A stretch of DNA of 64,000 nt from Bacteroides sp. CAG:530. Lineage in GTDB: Bacteria; Bacteroidota; Bacteroidia; Bacteroidales; Bacteroidaceae. Numbering within the stretch: position 1 is the stretch's first letter; every line of letters begins with the position of its first letter. The position numbers and the translations under genes are program-made. Below are positions 16,869 through 24,088 of this stretch, piece by piece. The notes beneath the pieces are model-generated. The model worked only from the letters and a program-made list of their open reading frames with translations, ran no database searches and was not told the origin of the DNA. The stretch covers positions 2,771 to 66,770 of the forward strand of contig FR881278.1 in NCBI GenBank assembly GCA_000434735.1. The letters are read 5' to 3'.

Positions 16869-17452
16869 TTTGCATCAGTATATTTGCATTGGTTGGCATG
16901 CAGTCTTACATAATCAATAAATGCGGAAGCGTCCTCGGTAATCATTCCGTAACGTGTCTGCACTTTAGGTACATTGGGACGCAGGTCAGAGGGTATTTCA
17001 AGGGGTGATAAACAACTGAAATAATAGAACTCCTCGCAAATAAGGACGTATTTGCCTTTCAAGTCCTTTACTTTCTTGTCTGCTCCATGATGAATGTTGG
17101 GCATTTGTATAAATCCGTCCTCCGCAGAAACAACGGGCTGGTAAATATTATCCCCATAGCGTTCCGGCACGTTTTTATCGTCCGTATAAACAGCCCGTTT
17201 TTGTGGATATTGTTCCCAGTATTCTCCAAAGGTAAGTTTACGGGCTACTTTAGCCAGATATACAAGTTTCTCCCTTCCTTGTTCCGTAGGCGAATGTGCA
17301 ATGTGTGCAGACGTCCATCCCGCAATCCATTCTCCTACTTTTGTGTTGAGCCTCATGTATGGTTTGCATGTAGCCAGTGTCAATACTCCAAACAGTGGAT
17401 TGGGGGCAAACCTGTTGTCATGAGCCATTTTGTAGCTGTAAAGTCTTTCCAT
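16865..17452 (-). CDS. Nmad2 family protein (nucleotide modification associated domain 2)
   Basis: A 195-residue protein. The N-terminal pattern LYSYKMAHDNRFAPNP, then GVLTLATCKPYMR and KVGEWIAGWTSAHI, then LVYLAKVARKLTFGEYW, and later YVLICEEFYYFS, is characteristic of the Nmad2 family: a small alpha/beta domain found beside nucleic-acid-modification genes in phages and bacteria, function unproven. It is the first gene of a two-gene unit with Nmad3 (four-base ATGA overlap). Conserved His11, Asp12 and the Cys/Lys of TLATCKP are candidate functional residues by inspection only. Confidence 0.75.
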   Translation of the reverse strand: MERLYSYKMAHDNRFAPNPLFGVLTLATCKPYMRLNTKVGEWIAGWTSAHIAHSPTEQGREKLVYLAKVARKLTFGEYWEQYPQKRAVYTDDKNVPERYGDNIYQPVVSAEDGFIQMPNIHHGADKKVKDLKGKYVLICEEFYYFSCLSPLEIPSDLRPNVPKVQTRYGMITEDASAFIDYVRLHANQCKYTDAK

Positions 17453-17509
17453 TGCCAGTGATTATTGAGGTTATTTAAGTCTTAATACCTATATTTACTT
17501 TTTATGGTA

Positions 17510-17541
17510 CGAATATAAGATAATTTATCTTTAAATTCAAC
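17510..17541 (-). promoter_or_regulatory. Candidate promoter of the Nmad2-Nmad3 unit
   Basis: On the minus strand GTTG (17538-17541) is spaced 20 bases from TATATTCG (17510-17517), one base off the TAnnTTTG consensus. On the plus strand TATATTTG at 17561-17568 is a good -7 box for the divergent 107-residue gene. The two promoters are nearly back to back. Confidence 0.4.
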
Positions 17542-17610
17542 AGGTATGGCTTTTTTAAGCTATATTTGTGTCAGACATAGCTCAAACCCTACAAAATATC
17601 ACAAAATGAA

Positions 17611-17934
17611 ATGAATACAGGTATCATAGATAGAGATAGAGTAAAAGTTGCCGTATATAATCGAATCAAATTTGAACTTCCAACAGCTATTTGGGAAGCA
17701 ATCGATACGGCTTTCGGCGATTACTGGAATGATGTCATAGGTTTTGGCAATTATGTAGGTTTTGAAGAAACCGTAAATTACATAGACAATCAATTAAAAA
17801 AGAAGAAGATAATGTTTTCGTATGATAAGTTGGAAGATATTGTCAACATTATATATGACTATATTGAAATGACAGGTGGCTTTTTGGATGAAGACACACT
17901 TGCCATTCCACGTGCACCGTTAACCGATGAATAA
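17611..17934 (+). CDS. Unknown 107-residue element protein
   Basis: Not recognised. It is acidic, with many aromatic and Asp/Glu residues (YWNDVIGFGNYVGFEETVNY), and predicted to be mostly alpha-helical; there is no signal peptide or membrane segment. It begins about 45 bases after a TATATTTG promoter box and stops 19 bases before the HD hydrolase gene, so the two form a unit. The pairing of a small unknown protein with a (p)ppGpp-hydrolase-like enzyme invites a toxin-antitoxin or immunity reading, but the sequence itself gives no catalytic motif. Confidence 0.65.
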   Translation: MNTGIIDRDRVKVAVYNRIKFELPTAIWEAIDTAFGDYWNDVIGFGNYVGFEETVNYIDNQLKKKKIMFSYDKLEDIVNIIYDYIEMTGGFLDEDTLAIPRAPLTDE

Positions 17935-17953
17935 TTATAAAAACTAAAATAAT

Positions 17954-18382
17954 ATGTTGAACAAGGCTTTAGACATTGCTTATAAAGCTCATTTGGGGCA
18001 GATAGACAAGGCTGGTGCTCCTTATATACTTCATCCTATGAGGGTGGTATTGCACTGCCAAACAGAAGATGAAAAGATTGTGGCATTGTTGCACGATGTA
18101 GTGGAAGATACTCCTATCACATTGGAAGAACTAAAAACACAAGGTTTTAGCGATGACGTGTTGGCTGCTTTAAAATGCCTGACTAAAATAAAGGGTGAGG
18201 ACTACCAAACATTTATCCAGCGTGTAGCAACCAATCCGCTTGCCGTAAAAGTTAAAATACAGGATTTGAAAGACAACATGGACTTGTCCCGCTTGGGTGG
18301 TAAGCCACATTGGAAAATGGAAACCTATAAAGAGGCTTTAATTTATCTTGAACAATACCTTAAAAAATCCGAATGCAAATAA
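17954..18382 (+). CDS. Single-domain HD hydrolase of the RelA/SpoT (small alarmone hydrolase) type
   Basis: At 142 residues it is only the hydrolase half of a RelA/SpoT protein. It retains the full metal set: His27 (PYILHPMRV), His47-Asp48 (ALLHDVVEDT) and Asp104 (KIQDLKDNM), plus Glu51-Asp52, the acidic pair used in catalysis. The same layout is found in MESH1 and bacterial small alarmone hydrolases, which remove the 3'-pyrophosphate of (p)ppGpp or related nucleotides; some such enzymes neutralise toxic alarmone synthetases. No synthetase is encoded on this element. It is the last cargo gene before a terminator and the right end of the element. Confidence 0.8.
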   Translation: MLNKALDIAYKAHLGQIDKAGAPYILHPMRVVLHCQTEDEKIVALLHDVVEDTPITLEELKTQGFSDDVLAALKCLTKIKGEDYQTFIQRVATNPLAVKVKIQDLKDNMDLSRLGGKPHWKMETYKEALIYLEQYLKKSECK

Positions 18383-18415
18383 ATACGACAGCGGCAATTT
18401 GCCTTTATTTGCACC

Positions 18416-18449
18416 AAGTTTCCCGAAAACTTTAATCGAAATTTATTCG
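18416..18449. promoter_or_regulatory. Right-end candidate integrase arm-binding site
   Basis: The 23 bases at 18427-18449 repeat 12268-12290 exactly and in the same orientation. The preceding AAGTTTCCCGAAAAC matches the left-end AAGTTACCCAAAAAC with two changes. It lies 86 bases inside the right att repeat. Confidence 0.5.
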
Positions 18450-18460
18450 TAGGTAACAAA

Positions 18461-18490
18461 AAAGGAGTTAGGCAACAGCTTAACTCCTTT
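18461..18490 (+). terminator. Terminator after the HD hydrolase gene
   Basis: AAAGGAGTTA (18461-18470) pairs with TAACTCCTTT (18481-18490), with A and T flanks. Confidence 0.6.
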
Positions 18491-18535
18491 ATATTTAGTA
18501 ATTTGTATTTCTATTTATTAAGGCTCATTTCAATA

Positions 18536-18575
18536 CCCCCAGACGCGTACTCTAACCGGGCTGAGCTACACCCCG
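18536..18575 (-). pseudogene. tRNA-Pro 5' fragment left by the insertion
   Basis: Forty bases of tRNA-Pro from its 5' end into the anticodon loop, after which the sequence departs. The 3' half is missing, so no functional tRNA can form. It keeps a complete consensus promoter on the minus strand (TTTG at 18614-18617, 19 bases, TACCTTTG at 18587-18594), so a short aborted tRNA transcript is expected from the displaced promoter into the element end. Confidence 0.85.
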
Positions 18576-18606
18576 AATTGCGGATGCAAAGGTACGCCTT
18601 TATTTG
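18536..18606. repeat. attR-like direct repeat (71 bases) of the integrated element
   Basis: A perfect copy of 11990-12060. It marks the right boundary of the element. DNA to its right is the original upstream flank of tRNA-Pro, with the original -33 box. Confidence 0.92.
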
Positions 18607-18745
18607 AAATTTGCAAACGTCTTCCCACATTTTATTTATGGAAATATTAGCTGTACCATCGCTACGCATAGCCAAAGCCATGTAATACAAGCATTAAGAC
18701 TATTTTCTTTTAAAGATAAAAATGAAAGAATGACACAATAAATTT

Positions 18746-18856
18746 TCAAATCATATGGTTAGTCTTGAGCCACTTTTTCCCAGATGGTGTAAGACACCAT
18801 AAGAGGAATATGGCGCATGGTACGCCCATAGCTAACAACATTACAATAGTTCCCAT
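18746..18856 (-). CDS. 36-residue membrane peptide, coupled to the upstream small membrane protein
   Basis: Reads MGTIVMLLAMGVPCAIFLLW, a single hydrophobic segment, followed by a basic tail (SGKKWLKTNHMI). Its ATG overlaps the stop of the upstream gene (TAATG) and is preceded by AAGGAGG inside that gene, unusually strong for this phylum. Coupled overlap and a clean membrane-plus-basic-tail pattern argue for a real gene; function unknown. Confidence 0.6.
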   Translation of the reverse strand: MGTIVMLLAMGVPCAIFLLWCLTPSGKKWLKTNHMI

Positions 18857-19044
18857 TATTTGCCCTCCTTTTTATTTGTAAGTAATAAACCTGTTATAAG
18901 TAAGCTGATGGAAGTGAAGAGACTCAATCCATACACAATCCATTTCATTTCTTCCAAATCCTTAAACAGCGAAGCTATAAACACGGCTGTCAGAGTGTAT
19001 TTGGAAATGTCAATCAAATAATTTCCTAATTTTTCTTTCCACAT
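18856..19044 (-). CDS. Small two-helix membrane protein (DUF6722-like)
   Basis: 62 residues: a basic N-terminus (MWKEKLGNYLIDISKY), then two hydrophobic segments (about residues 16-26 and 33-54) separated by a short acidic turn (KDLEEMK), and a Lys-rich end. It resembles the small Bacteroidales membrane family I know as DUF6722; function unknown. The stop overlaps the ATG of a 36-residue membrane peptide, so the two are probably made together. Confidence 0.65.
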   Translation of the reverse strand: MWKEKLGNYLIDISKYTLTAVFIASLFKDLEEMKWIVYGLSLFTSISLLITGLLLTNKKEGK

Positions 19045-19221
19045 AATGCAAATATATTAAAAATTAATCGATAGTTTGTCTTATTAGTAACTGTTTTTGA
19101 TTTAAAGTAGATAATAGCGGAAGAATCATCCAGTATCATTTTAAATCACTACATTTGCCGCATACTACATGTCTAACAAAAGTAGGATGCTACAGCCAAC
19201 GATATAAAAATTATAATATAT

Positions 19222-20403
19222 ATGAGTGAAACTTATAACTTCGATAAAATAATAGACCGTAGAGGCAGCGGCGCACTAAAAACCGATGCCCTGCAAGAAC
19301 TTTACGGACGCAGTGACTTAATACCTCTATGGGTAGCCGACATGGACTTTGAACTCCCGTCGTTCATACTCGACCCACTGCGCAAACGCTTGGAACACCC
19401 CGTATTCGGCTATACTGCAGAGCCTGCCGACTATTGGCCATCGGTAATCGACTGGATAAAAAGTCATCACGGATGGGATGTGAAACGCGAATGGCTCACC
19501 TACATACCTGGCATAGTAAAAGGCATAGGTATGGTGATAAACGTATTCCTGAAAGAAGACGAAAAGGTAATTATACAGCCACCCGTATACCATCCGTTCC
19601 GCCTTACTCCACTGGGCAACAAGCGCGAAGTTGTATTCAATCCGCTACGCGAGAACGCCAACGGATTATACTCTATGGACTTTGAGAATCTGGAAGCGGT
19701 GGCAGACGAGAAATGCAAACTGCTCATCCTTGCCAACCCTCATAATCCTGGCGGTATAGTATGGGATAGAGAAACATTGGTTCGTCTGGCCGATTTCTGC
19801 TACGAGCATAACATCTTGGTTATCTCGGACGAAATTCATTGCGACCTTGCCCTCTGGGGACATAAGCACATTCCGTTTGCTTCCGTATCAGAGAAAGCCG
19901 CACAGAACAGCATCACATTCGGTGCGCCGACAAAGACATTCAACTTGGCAGGTATCGTCAGCTCGTACGCCATTGTGCCTAATGAGACTATCCGTACACG
20001 TTTCTATGATTGGATGACCGCCAATGAACTGAATTCGCCTAATATGTTCGCTCCGATAGTAACCATCGCCGCATTCCGTCACGGAGAACCTTACAGACAG
20101 CAATTGTTACATTACATAGAGCAGAATATAGAATTCGTGATAGACTACTGCAAGGAAAATATTCCGCAGATAAAACCCGTACGTCCAGAAGCCTCGTTCC
20201 TTATATGGTTAGACTGTAGAGGTTTGAAGCTGAAGCAGGAAGACTTAATCGACTTATTCGTAAACAAGGCGCATCTGGCACTGAATGAAGGCTCCATGTT
20301 CGGTCACGAAGGCGAAGGATTCATGCGATTCAACGTAGGCTCGCCACGGGCTATCATAGAGCAAGCCATGAAGCAACTGAAAGAGGCAGTAGACGCTCTC
20401 TAA
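19222..20403 (+). CDS. MalY/PatB family PLP-dependent C-S lyase / aminotransferase
   Basis: A 393-residue fold-type I PLP enzyme. Asn175 (ANPHNPGG), Asp203 (ISDEIHCDL) and the Schiff-base Lys238 (GAPTKTFNLAG) are in place, as is the N-terminal IPLWVADMDF motif typical of MalY/PatB. Family members cleave cystathionine or cysteine with release of homocysteine or hydrogen sulfide, or act as aminotransferases. The substrate here is not fixed by sequence. It forms a single-gene unit with a strong terminator; TACATTTG at 19150-19157 is a possible -7 box. Confidence 0.9.
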   Translation: MSETYNFDKIIDRRGSGALKTDALQELYGRSDLIPLWVADMDFELPSFILDPLRKRLEHPVFGYTAEPADYWPSVIDWIKSHHGWDVKREWLTYIPGIVKGIGMVINVFLKEDEKVIIQPPVYHPFRLTPLGNKREVVFNPLRENANGLYSMDFENLEAVADEKCKLLILANPHNPGGIVWDRETLVRLADFCYEHNILVISDEIHCDLALWGHKHIPFASVSEKAAQNSITFGAPTKTFNLAGIVSSYAIVPNETIRTRFYDWMTANELNSPNMFAPIVTIAAFRHGEPYRQQLLHYIEQNIEFVIDYCKENIPQIKPVRPEASFLIWLDCRGLKLKQEDLIDLFVNKAHLALNEGSMFGHEGEGFMRFNVGSPRAIIEQAMKQLKEAVDAL

Positions 20404-20426
20404 AAATAAATACATAAAGAAATAGC

Positions 20427-20463
20427 AGCTCCTTACGTTATTCACAAAATGGCGTAAGGAGCT
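20427..20463 (+). terminator. Terminator of the MalY/PatB gene
   Basis: AGCTCCTTACG (20427-20437) pairs perfectly with CGTAAGGAGCT (20453-20463), followed by TTTCTTTTTTT. Confidence 0.9.
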
Positions 20464-20554
20464 TTCTTTTTTTGTAGTGACAACATTAAAAGTTATGAGA
20501 GAAAAGTTGCCCGATAAACGGAAAAACTATATCAGGTCATGTATCTGTTGCGAC

Positions 20555-20675
20555 AAAGTCGTCTTACTTCGAACGAGGTGAATGCTTACTTCGACCGAAG
20601 TAAGCACGTTGACCGACTCGAAGTGAACGCTCACATCGGTCGAAGTAAGACAACTTTATTAAAGATTTTCATGAC
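20555..20675. repeat. Dispersed palindromic intergenic repeat, copy B
   Basis: A unit of about 103 bases (20555-20657) with 18-base terminal inverted repeats (AAAGTCGTCTTACTTCGA, one mismatch at the right end) and an inner CTTACTTCGACCGAAGTAAG palindrome. Homology with the copy at 40031-40151 extends through ATTAAAGA to CATGAC at 20675. The rest of 20404-20834 shows no gene apart from the terminator; TGATAAAGTCAGGA (20719-20732) is also shared with the region next to the other copy. Confidence 0.8.
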
Positions 20676-20834
20676 ATGCCTCGCAGACGCTGATGATTGG
20701 CAAGATATGGTGATGCAATGATAAAGTCAGGAGTGAGCTGGGAAAGAATTTCTCCCCGACTTAAAATAACCGAAGTTTGCATGTAATAAAATAAAGCGTT
20801 TATTTTGCGGTAGATATAACAAAAACTAAAATAT

Positions 20835-23093
20835 ATGTCCGAGTTAACTCCTCTGATTAGCGATTTGGCCCTGATACTGATATGTGCCGGAGTCATGACT
20901 CTATTGTTTAAAAAGCTAAAGCAGCCGCTGGTGTTGGGATACATCGTAGCAGGCTTTGTGTGTAGTCCTCATTTTGCATTTACCCCCTCCGTAGTCGATT
21001 CTGCCAACATAAACACTTGGTCTGAAATAGGTGTGATATTCCTTCTTTTCGCATTAGGTTTGGAATTCAGTTTCAAGAAACTGATGAAAGTGGGAGGGTC
21101 CGCTATCATGTCGGCATGCACCATAATATTCTGTATGATAATGGTGGGAATATTCACCGGATGGTTGTTCGACTGGAAACGCATGGACTGCCTATTCTTG
21201 GGAGGTATGTTGGCCATGTCTTCTACTACTATTATATATAAGGCATTCGATGATATGGGATTGCGGCAGCAACGCTTCGCCGGATTGGTGCTGAGTATAC
21301 TTATACTAGAAGATATATTGGCTATCGTATTGATGGTTATACTATCCACGTTGGCCGTAAGCCAGAACTTCGAGGGAGGAGAAATGGTGTACAGCATACT
21401 TAAACTGGTATTCTTCCTTACCTTATGGTTTGTGGTAGGTATATATCTTATACCATTGTTCCTGAAGAAAGTCCGCCCGCTTATGAGCAACGAAACCCTG
21501 CTTATCGTATCACTTGCCATGTGTTTCGGCATGGTGTACGGAGCTGCATCCGTAGGATTCTCTCCGGCATTCGGTGCGTTTGTAATGGGTTCTATCTTGT
21601 CAGAAACCCTCGACTCAGAGCATATAGAGAAACTTGTATCGCCGGTAAAAGACTTGTTTGGCGCCATCTTTTTCGTATCAGTGGGTATGATGGTAGACCC
21701 AACGATGATAGTGGAATACCGCTACCCGATTATTGCATTAGTCATTGCGGTAATTTTAGGACAAACCATATTCGGTACTTTAGGAGTATTGCTATCCGGA
21801 CAACCGCTTAAGATAGCCATGCAGAGCGGCTTCAGCTTAACACAGATAGGCGAGTTTGCTTTCATCATCGCATCGCTTGGCGTAAGTCTGCATGTAACGA
21901 GCAATTTCCTCTATCCCATAGTAGTGGCGGTGTCGGTAATAACCACATTTATTACACCGTATATGATTAGGTTGGCAGTACCTATATATAATATTATCGA
22001 CAAATATATGCCAGAACGCTGGCGCAGATTACTTGACCGCTACTCATCGGGCACATCGTCGGTAAATCACGAGAACAATTGGAAGAAACTGGTAAGTGCC
22101 ATTCTGCGTATCGTCTTGATATTCTCTGTAGTATCTATAGCTATCACAATACTTTGCTTGCACTTCCTGTCGCCTTTCTGCATCAGGGTTATCGGTGATT
22201 TCTGGGGACGTGTGGTATGTGCCGTTCTCACATTACTGTTTATAGCTCCGTTCCTACGTGCCATGATTATGAAGAAAAACCACTCCATAGAGTTCAAGGC
22301 ATTATGGAGCGACAGCCGTTTTAACCGCGCACCGCTCATCTTTATCATTCTGCTGCGTGTGGCCATAGCGATAGTATTCGTGATGACAATCATAGAAAAC
22401 CTGTTCCAGGCATCTGCCGCCATCATAGTGGGAGTGGCAATTCTGGCTGTATTCGGAATGATAGCTTCGCGCTTCCTTAAGAAACAATCTATCGTGATAG
22501 AGCGCACATTCGTGCAGAATCTTCGCTCTAAGGATATGCGCCAAGAATATCTGGGAGAAAAAGCTCCGCAATATGCCGGAAAACTCGTCGACCGCGACCT
22601 GCACTTGAGCGACTTTAAGATACCTGCCGACTCTTCATGGGCCGGAAAGACACTGAAAGAACTCGACCTGAGCCGGAAGTACGGAGTAATGATTTCGTCT
22701 ATTATACGTGGCACACACCGTGTTAACATACCCGACGGAAGCTCACGTGTATTTCCGGATGATACTATACAGGCTATAGGGTCGGACGAGCAGCTTTCGG
22801 TATTTGCCGATCAGGTTGATAAAGCCGTAATATCTTATGCCGACGAAGATTTCGAGAAGCGAGAGATGAAGCTGACGCAGTTTATAATCACCCCCAACTC
22901 CTCATTTGTTGGAAAAACTATTATCAGTACATCAATTCGTAACAGCTACCACTGTTTGGTAGTGGGCGTAGAAGCCGATGGCGACGACAAGCTGTCTAAA
23001 CCCGATGTAAACCGCCCGTTCGCTCCGAATGACGTGGTATGGATAGTAGGCGAAGAAGACAACTTAAGCAAGTTGTTTGCCGCAATAGAATAA
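20835..23093 (+). CDS. CPA2-family cation:proton antiporter with two TrkA-C domains
   Basis: A 752-residue inner-membrane protein. Residues ~1-390 form the Na+/H+ exchanger-type domain with about 12 membrane segments (LPLVLGYIVAGF-like region at 30-40, SSTTIIYKAFDDMG, and ILEDILAIVLMV with the conserved acidic residue). Residues ~420-560 hold four more hydrophobic segments, and the C-terminus carries two TrkA-C/RCK-C modules (~590-665 and ~680-750, LSVFADQVDK and NLSKLFAAIE). This matches KefB-like or YbaL-like potassium or sodium efflux proteins gated by cytosolic ligands. The ion cannot be told from sequence. Confidence 0.9.
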   Translation: MSELTPLISDLALILICAGVMTLLFKKLKQPLVLGYIVAGFVCSPHFAFTPSVVDSANINTWSEIGVIFLLFALGLEFSFKKLMKVGGSAIMSACTIIFCMIMVGIFTGWLFDWKRMDCLFLGGMLAMSSTTIIYKAFDDMGLRQQRFAGLVLSILILEDILAIVLMVILSTLAVSQNFEGGEMVYSILKLVFFLTLWFVVGIYLIPLFLKKVRPLMSNETLLIVSLAMCFGMVYGAASVGFSPAFGAFVMGSILSETLDSEHIEKLVSPVKDLFGAIFFVSVGMMVDPTMIVEYRYPIIALVIAVILGQTIFGTLGVLLSGQPLKIAMQSGFSLTQIGEFAFIIASLGVSLHVTSNFLYPIVVAVSVITTFITPYMIRLAVPIYNIIDKYMPERWRRLLDRYSSGTSSVNHENNWKKLVSAILRIVLIFSVVSIAITILCLHFLSPFCIRVIGDFWGRVVCAVLTLLFIAPFLRAMIMKKNHSIEFKALWSDSRFNRAPLIFIILLRVAIAIVFVMTIIENLFQASAAIIVGVAILAVFGMIASRFLKKQSIVIERTFVQNLRSKDMRQEYLGEKAPQYAGKLVDRDLHLSDFKIPADSSWAGKTLKELDLSRKYGVMISSIIRGTHRVNIPDGSSRVFPDDTIQAIGSDEQLSVFADQVDKAVISYADEDFEKREMKLTQFIITPNSSFVGKTIISTSIRNSYHCLVVGVEADGDDKLSKPDVNRPFAPNDVVWIVGEEDNLSKLFAAIE

Positions 23094-23131
23094 AGAAGCA
23101 CATTTAAGTATAACTAAAACGATATAGAATT

Positions 23132-23557
23132 ATGAAAAGTGATCCTAAAGACTGTCTCTACTGTCAGAACAATGAGACATTGCACAATTTGATGATTGAA
23201 ATAGCTCAGCTAAGCGTTTCTAGAGTATTCTTGTTTAAGGAACAGACCTACAGAGGACGTTGCCTGGTAGCATACAAAGACCATGTAAACGACTTGAATG
23301 AACTTAGCGATGCCGACCGTAACGCTTTCATGGCAGACGTAGTGCGCGTAACACGAGCTATGGACAAAGCTTTCCACCCGGAAAAGATTAACTACGGAGC
23401 ATACAGCGACAAGTTGTCTCATCTTCATTTCCACTTGGCTCCTAAATATGTAGACGGTCCTGACTACGGAGGCACATTTCAGATGAACCCAGGAAAGGTT
23501 TACCTTACCGACGCTGAATATCAAGAGCTGATAGACGCTATAAAGGCTAATTTATAA
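23132..23557 (+). CDS. HIT family nucleotide hydrolase
   Basis: 141 residues with the histidine-triad motif HLHFH (His97, His99, His101) in SHLHFHLAPKY, characteristic of HIT-superfamily enzymes acting on nucleoside phosphoramidates or dinucleotides. A CxxC at residues 8-11 (CLYC) resembles the zinc site of several HIT proteins. It starts 38 bases after the antiporter and ends before a shared terminator, so co-transcription with the antiporter is likely. Confidence 0.88.
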   Translation: MKSDPKDCLYCQNNETLHNLMIEIAQLSVSRVFLFKEQTYRGRCLVAYKDHVNDLNELSDADRNAFMADVVRVTRAMDKAFHPEKINYGAYSDKLSHLHFHLAPKYVDGPDYGGTFQMNPGKVYLTDAEYQELIDAIKANL

Positions 23558-23566
23558 TAAGATTAT

Positions 23567-23619
23567 AAAAACAACAAAAGGACGGAAAGCTTCGGTGCTA
23601 TCCGTCCTTTTGTTGTTTT
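23567..23619. terminator. Bidirectional terminator between the HIT gene and hslR
   Basis: A near-perfect 18-base stem built on ACAACAAAAGGACGGA and TCCGTCCTTTTGTTGT with A-rich and T-rich outer flanks. The convergent hslR stop codon lies at its edge. Confidence 0.9.
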
Positions 23620-24055
23620 ATTCTTCATCATTTCCGTCTTCGTCATCGCTGTCAAAATCGAAGTCGAAGTCGTCCAAGTATTCAGGAGTAAAGAAGTCGT
23701 CCAAGTCGCGTCGGTCTTTCTTCGTCGGACGTCCGGTACCTTTCGCCCGATTCACAAATCCGCTTATCTTACTCATTTCAAGCAATTCATATTGGTCGGG
23801 GGTGGTAACGTTCTCCATTACATCGGGTACCAGTTTTGCCCCCACTCGTTTCTCGATAGCTTGCAATACTTTAAACGAATAAGTAATGGGCGGCTTTTTC
23901 ACCTGTATCACATCGCCCACCTTAATCATGCGTGCCGGTTTAGCCTGCGCTCCGTTTATACATACTCTACCTTTCTTACACGCTTCGGCGGCTATGGTAC
24001 GCGTCTTGAAAATACGCGCTGCCCACATCCATTTGTCTATTCTTGCTTCGGCCAT
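23618..24055 (-). CDS. hslR: S4-domain RNA-binding protein, Hsp15-like
   Basis: The N-terminal ~60 residues form an S4 RNA-binding domain (ARIDKWMWAARIFKTRT, CKKGRVCINGAQAKPA, KVGDVIQVKK). The 145-residue product ends in a very acidic tail (about 120-145, alternating Asp, Phe and Glu). In E. coli Hsp15 binds stalled large ribosomal subunits with nascent chains. It is last in an rplY-pth-hslR unit, consistent with a translation rescue role. Confidence 0.9.
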   Translation of the reverse strand: MAEARIDKWMWAARIFKTRTIAAEACKKGRVCINGAQAKPARMIKVGDVIQVKKPPITYSFKVLQAIEKRVGAKLVPDVMENVTTPDQYELLEMSKISGFVNRAKGTGRPTKKDRRDLDDFFTPEYLDDFDFDFDSDDEDGNDEE

Positions 24056-24088
24056 AGTAATGCTATGTATTGAAAATAAAGGAAACGG

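Larger units (their letters stand above)
11990..18606. mobile_element. Integrative element in tRNA-Pro with recombinase, Rep-like gene and Nmad/HD cargo
   Basis: Bounded by 71-base perfect repeats that duplicate the 5' half of tRNA-Pro. Contents in order: subterminal repeats, tyrosine recombinase, helix-turn-helix protein, gene II/X-like replication protein, a large inverted repeat, the Nmad3 and Nmad2 genes (minus), an unknown 107-residue gene and an HD hydrolase (plus), a terminator, and a second set of subterminal repeats. There are no conjugation or mobilisation genes and no virion structural genes, so it is probably a satellite-type or mobilisable element that depends on help, or a plasmid-like element replicating after excision. 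Flanking genes are ordinary chromosomal ones. What is seen: the repeats and gene content. What is inferred: excision and replication. Confidence 0.88.

Noticed and set aside
18536..18606. Additional functional tRNA-Pro gene
   Set aside because: Only the 5' 40 bases are present; the anticodon stem 3' side, T arm and acceptor 3' strand are missing.
11990..18606. Complete prophage or conjugative element
   Set aside because: No capsid, coat, assembly, relaxase-transfer or secretion genes are present; contents fit a satellite or mobilisable-type element.
20539..20721. 60-codon frame across the palindromic repeat
   Set aside because: It is composed of the repeat itself and has no conserved protein character.
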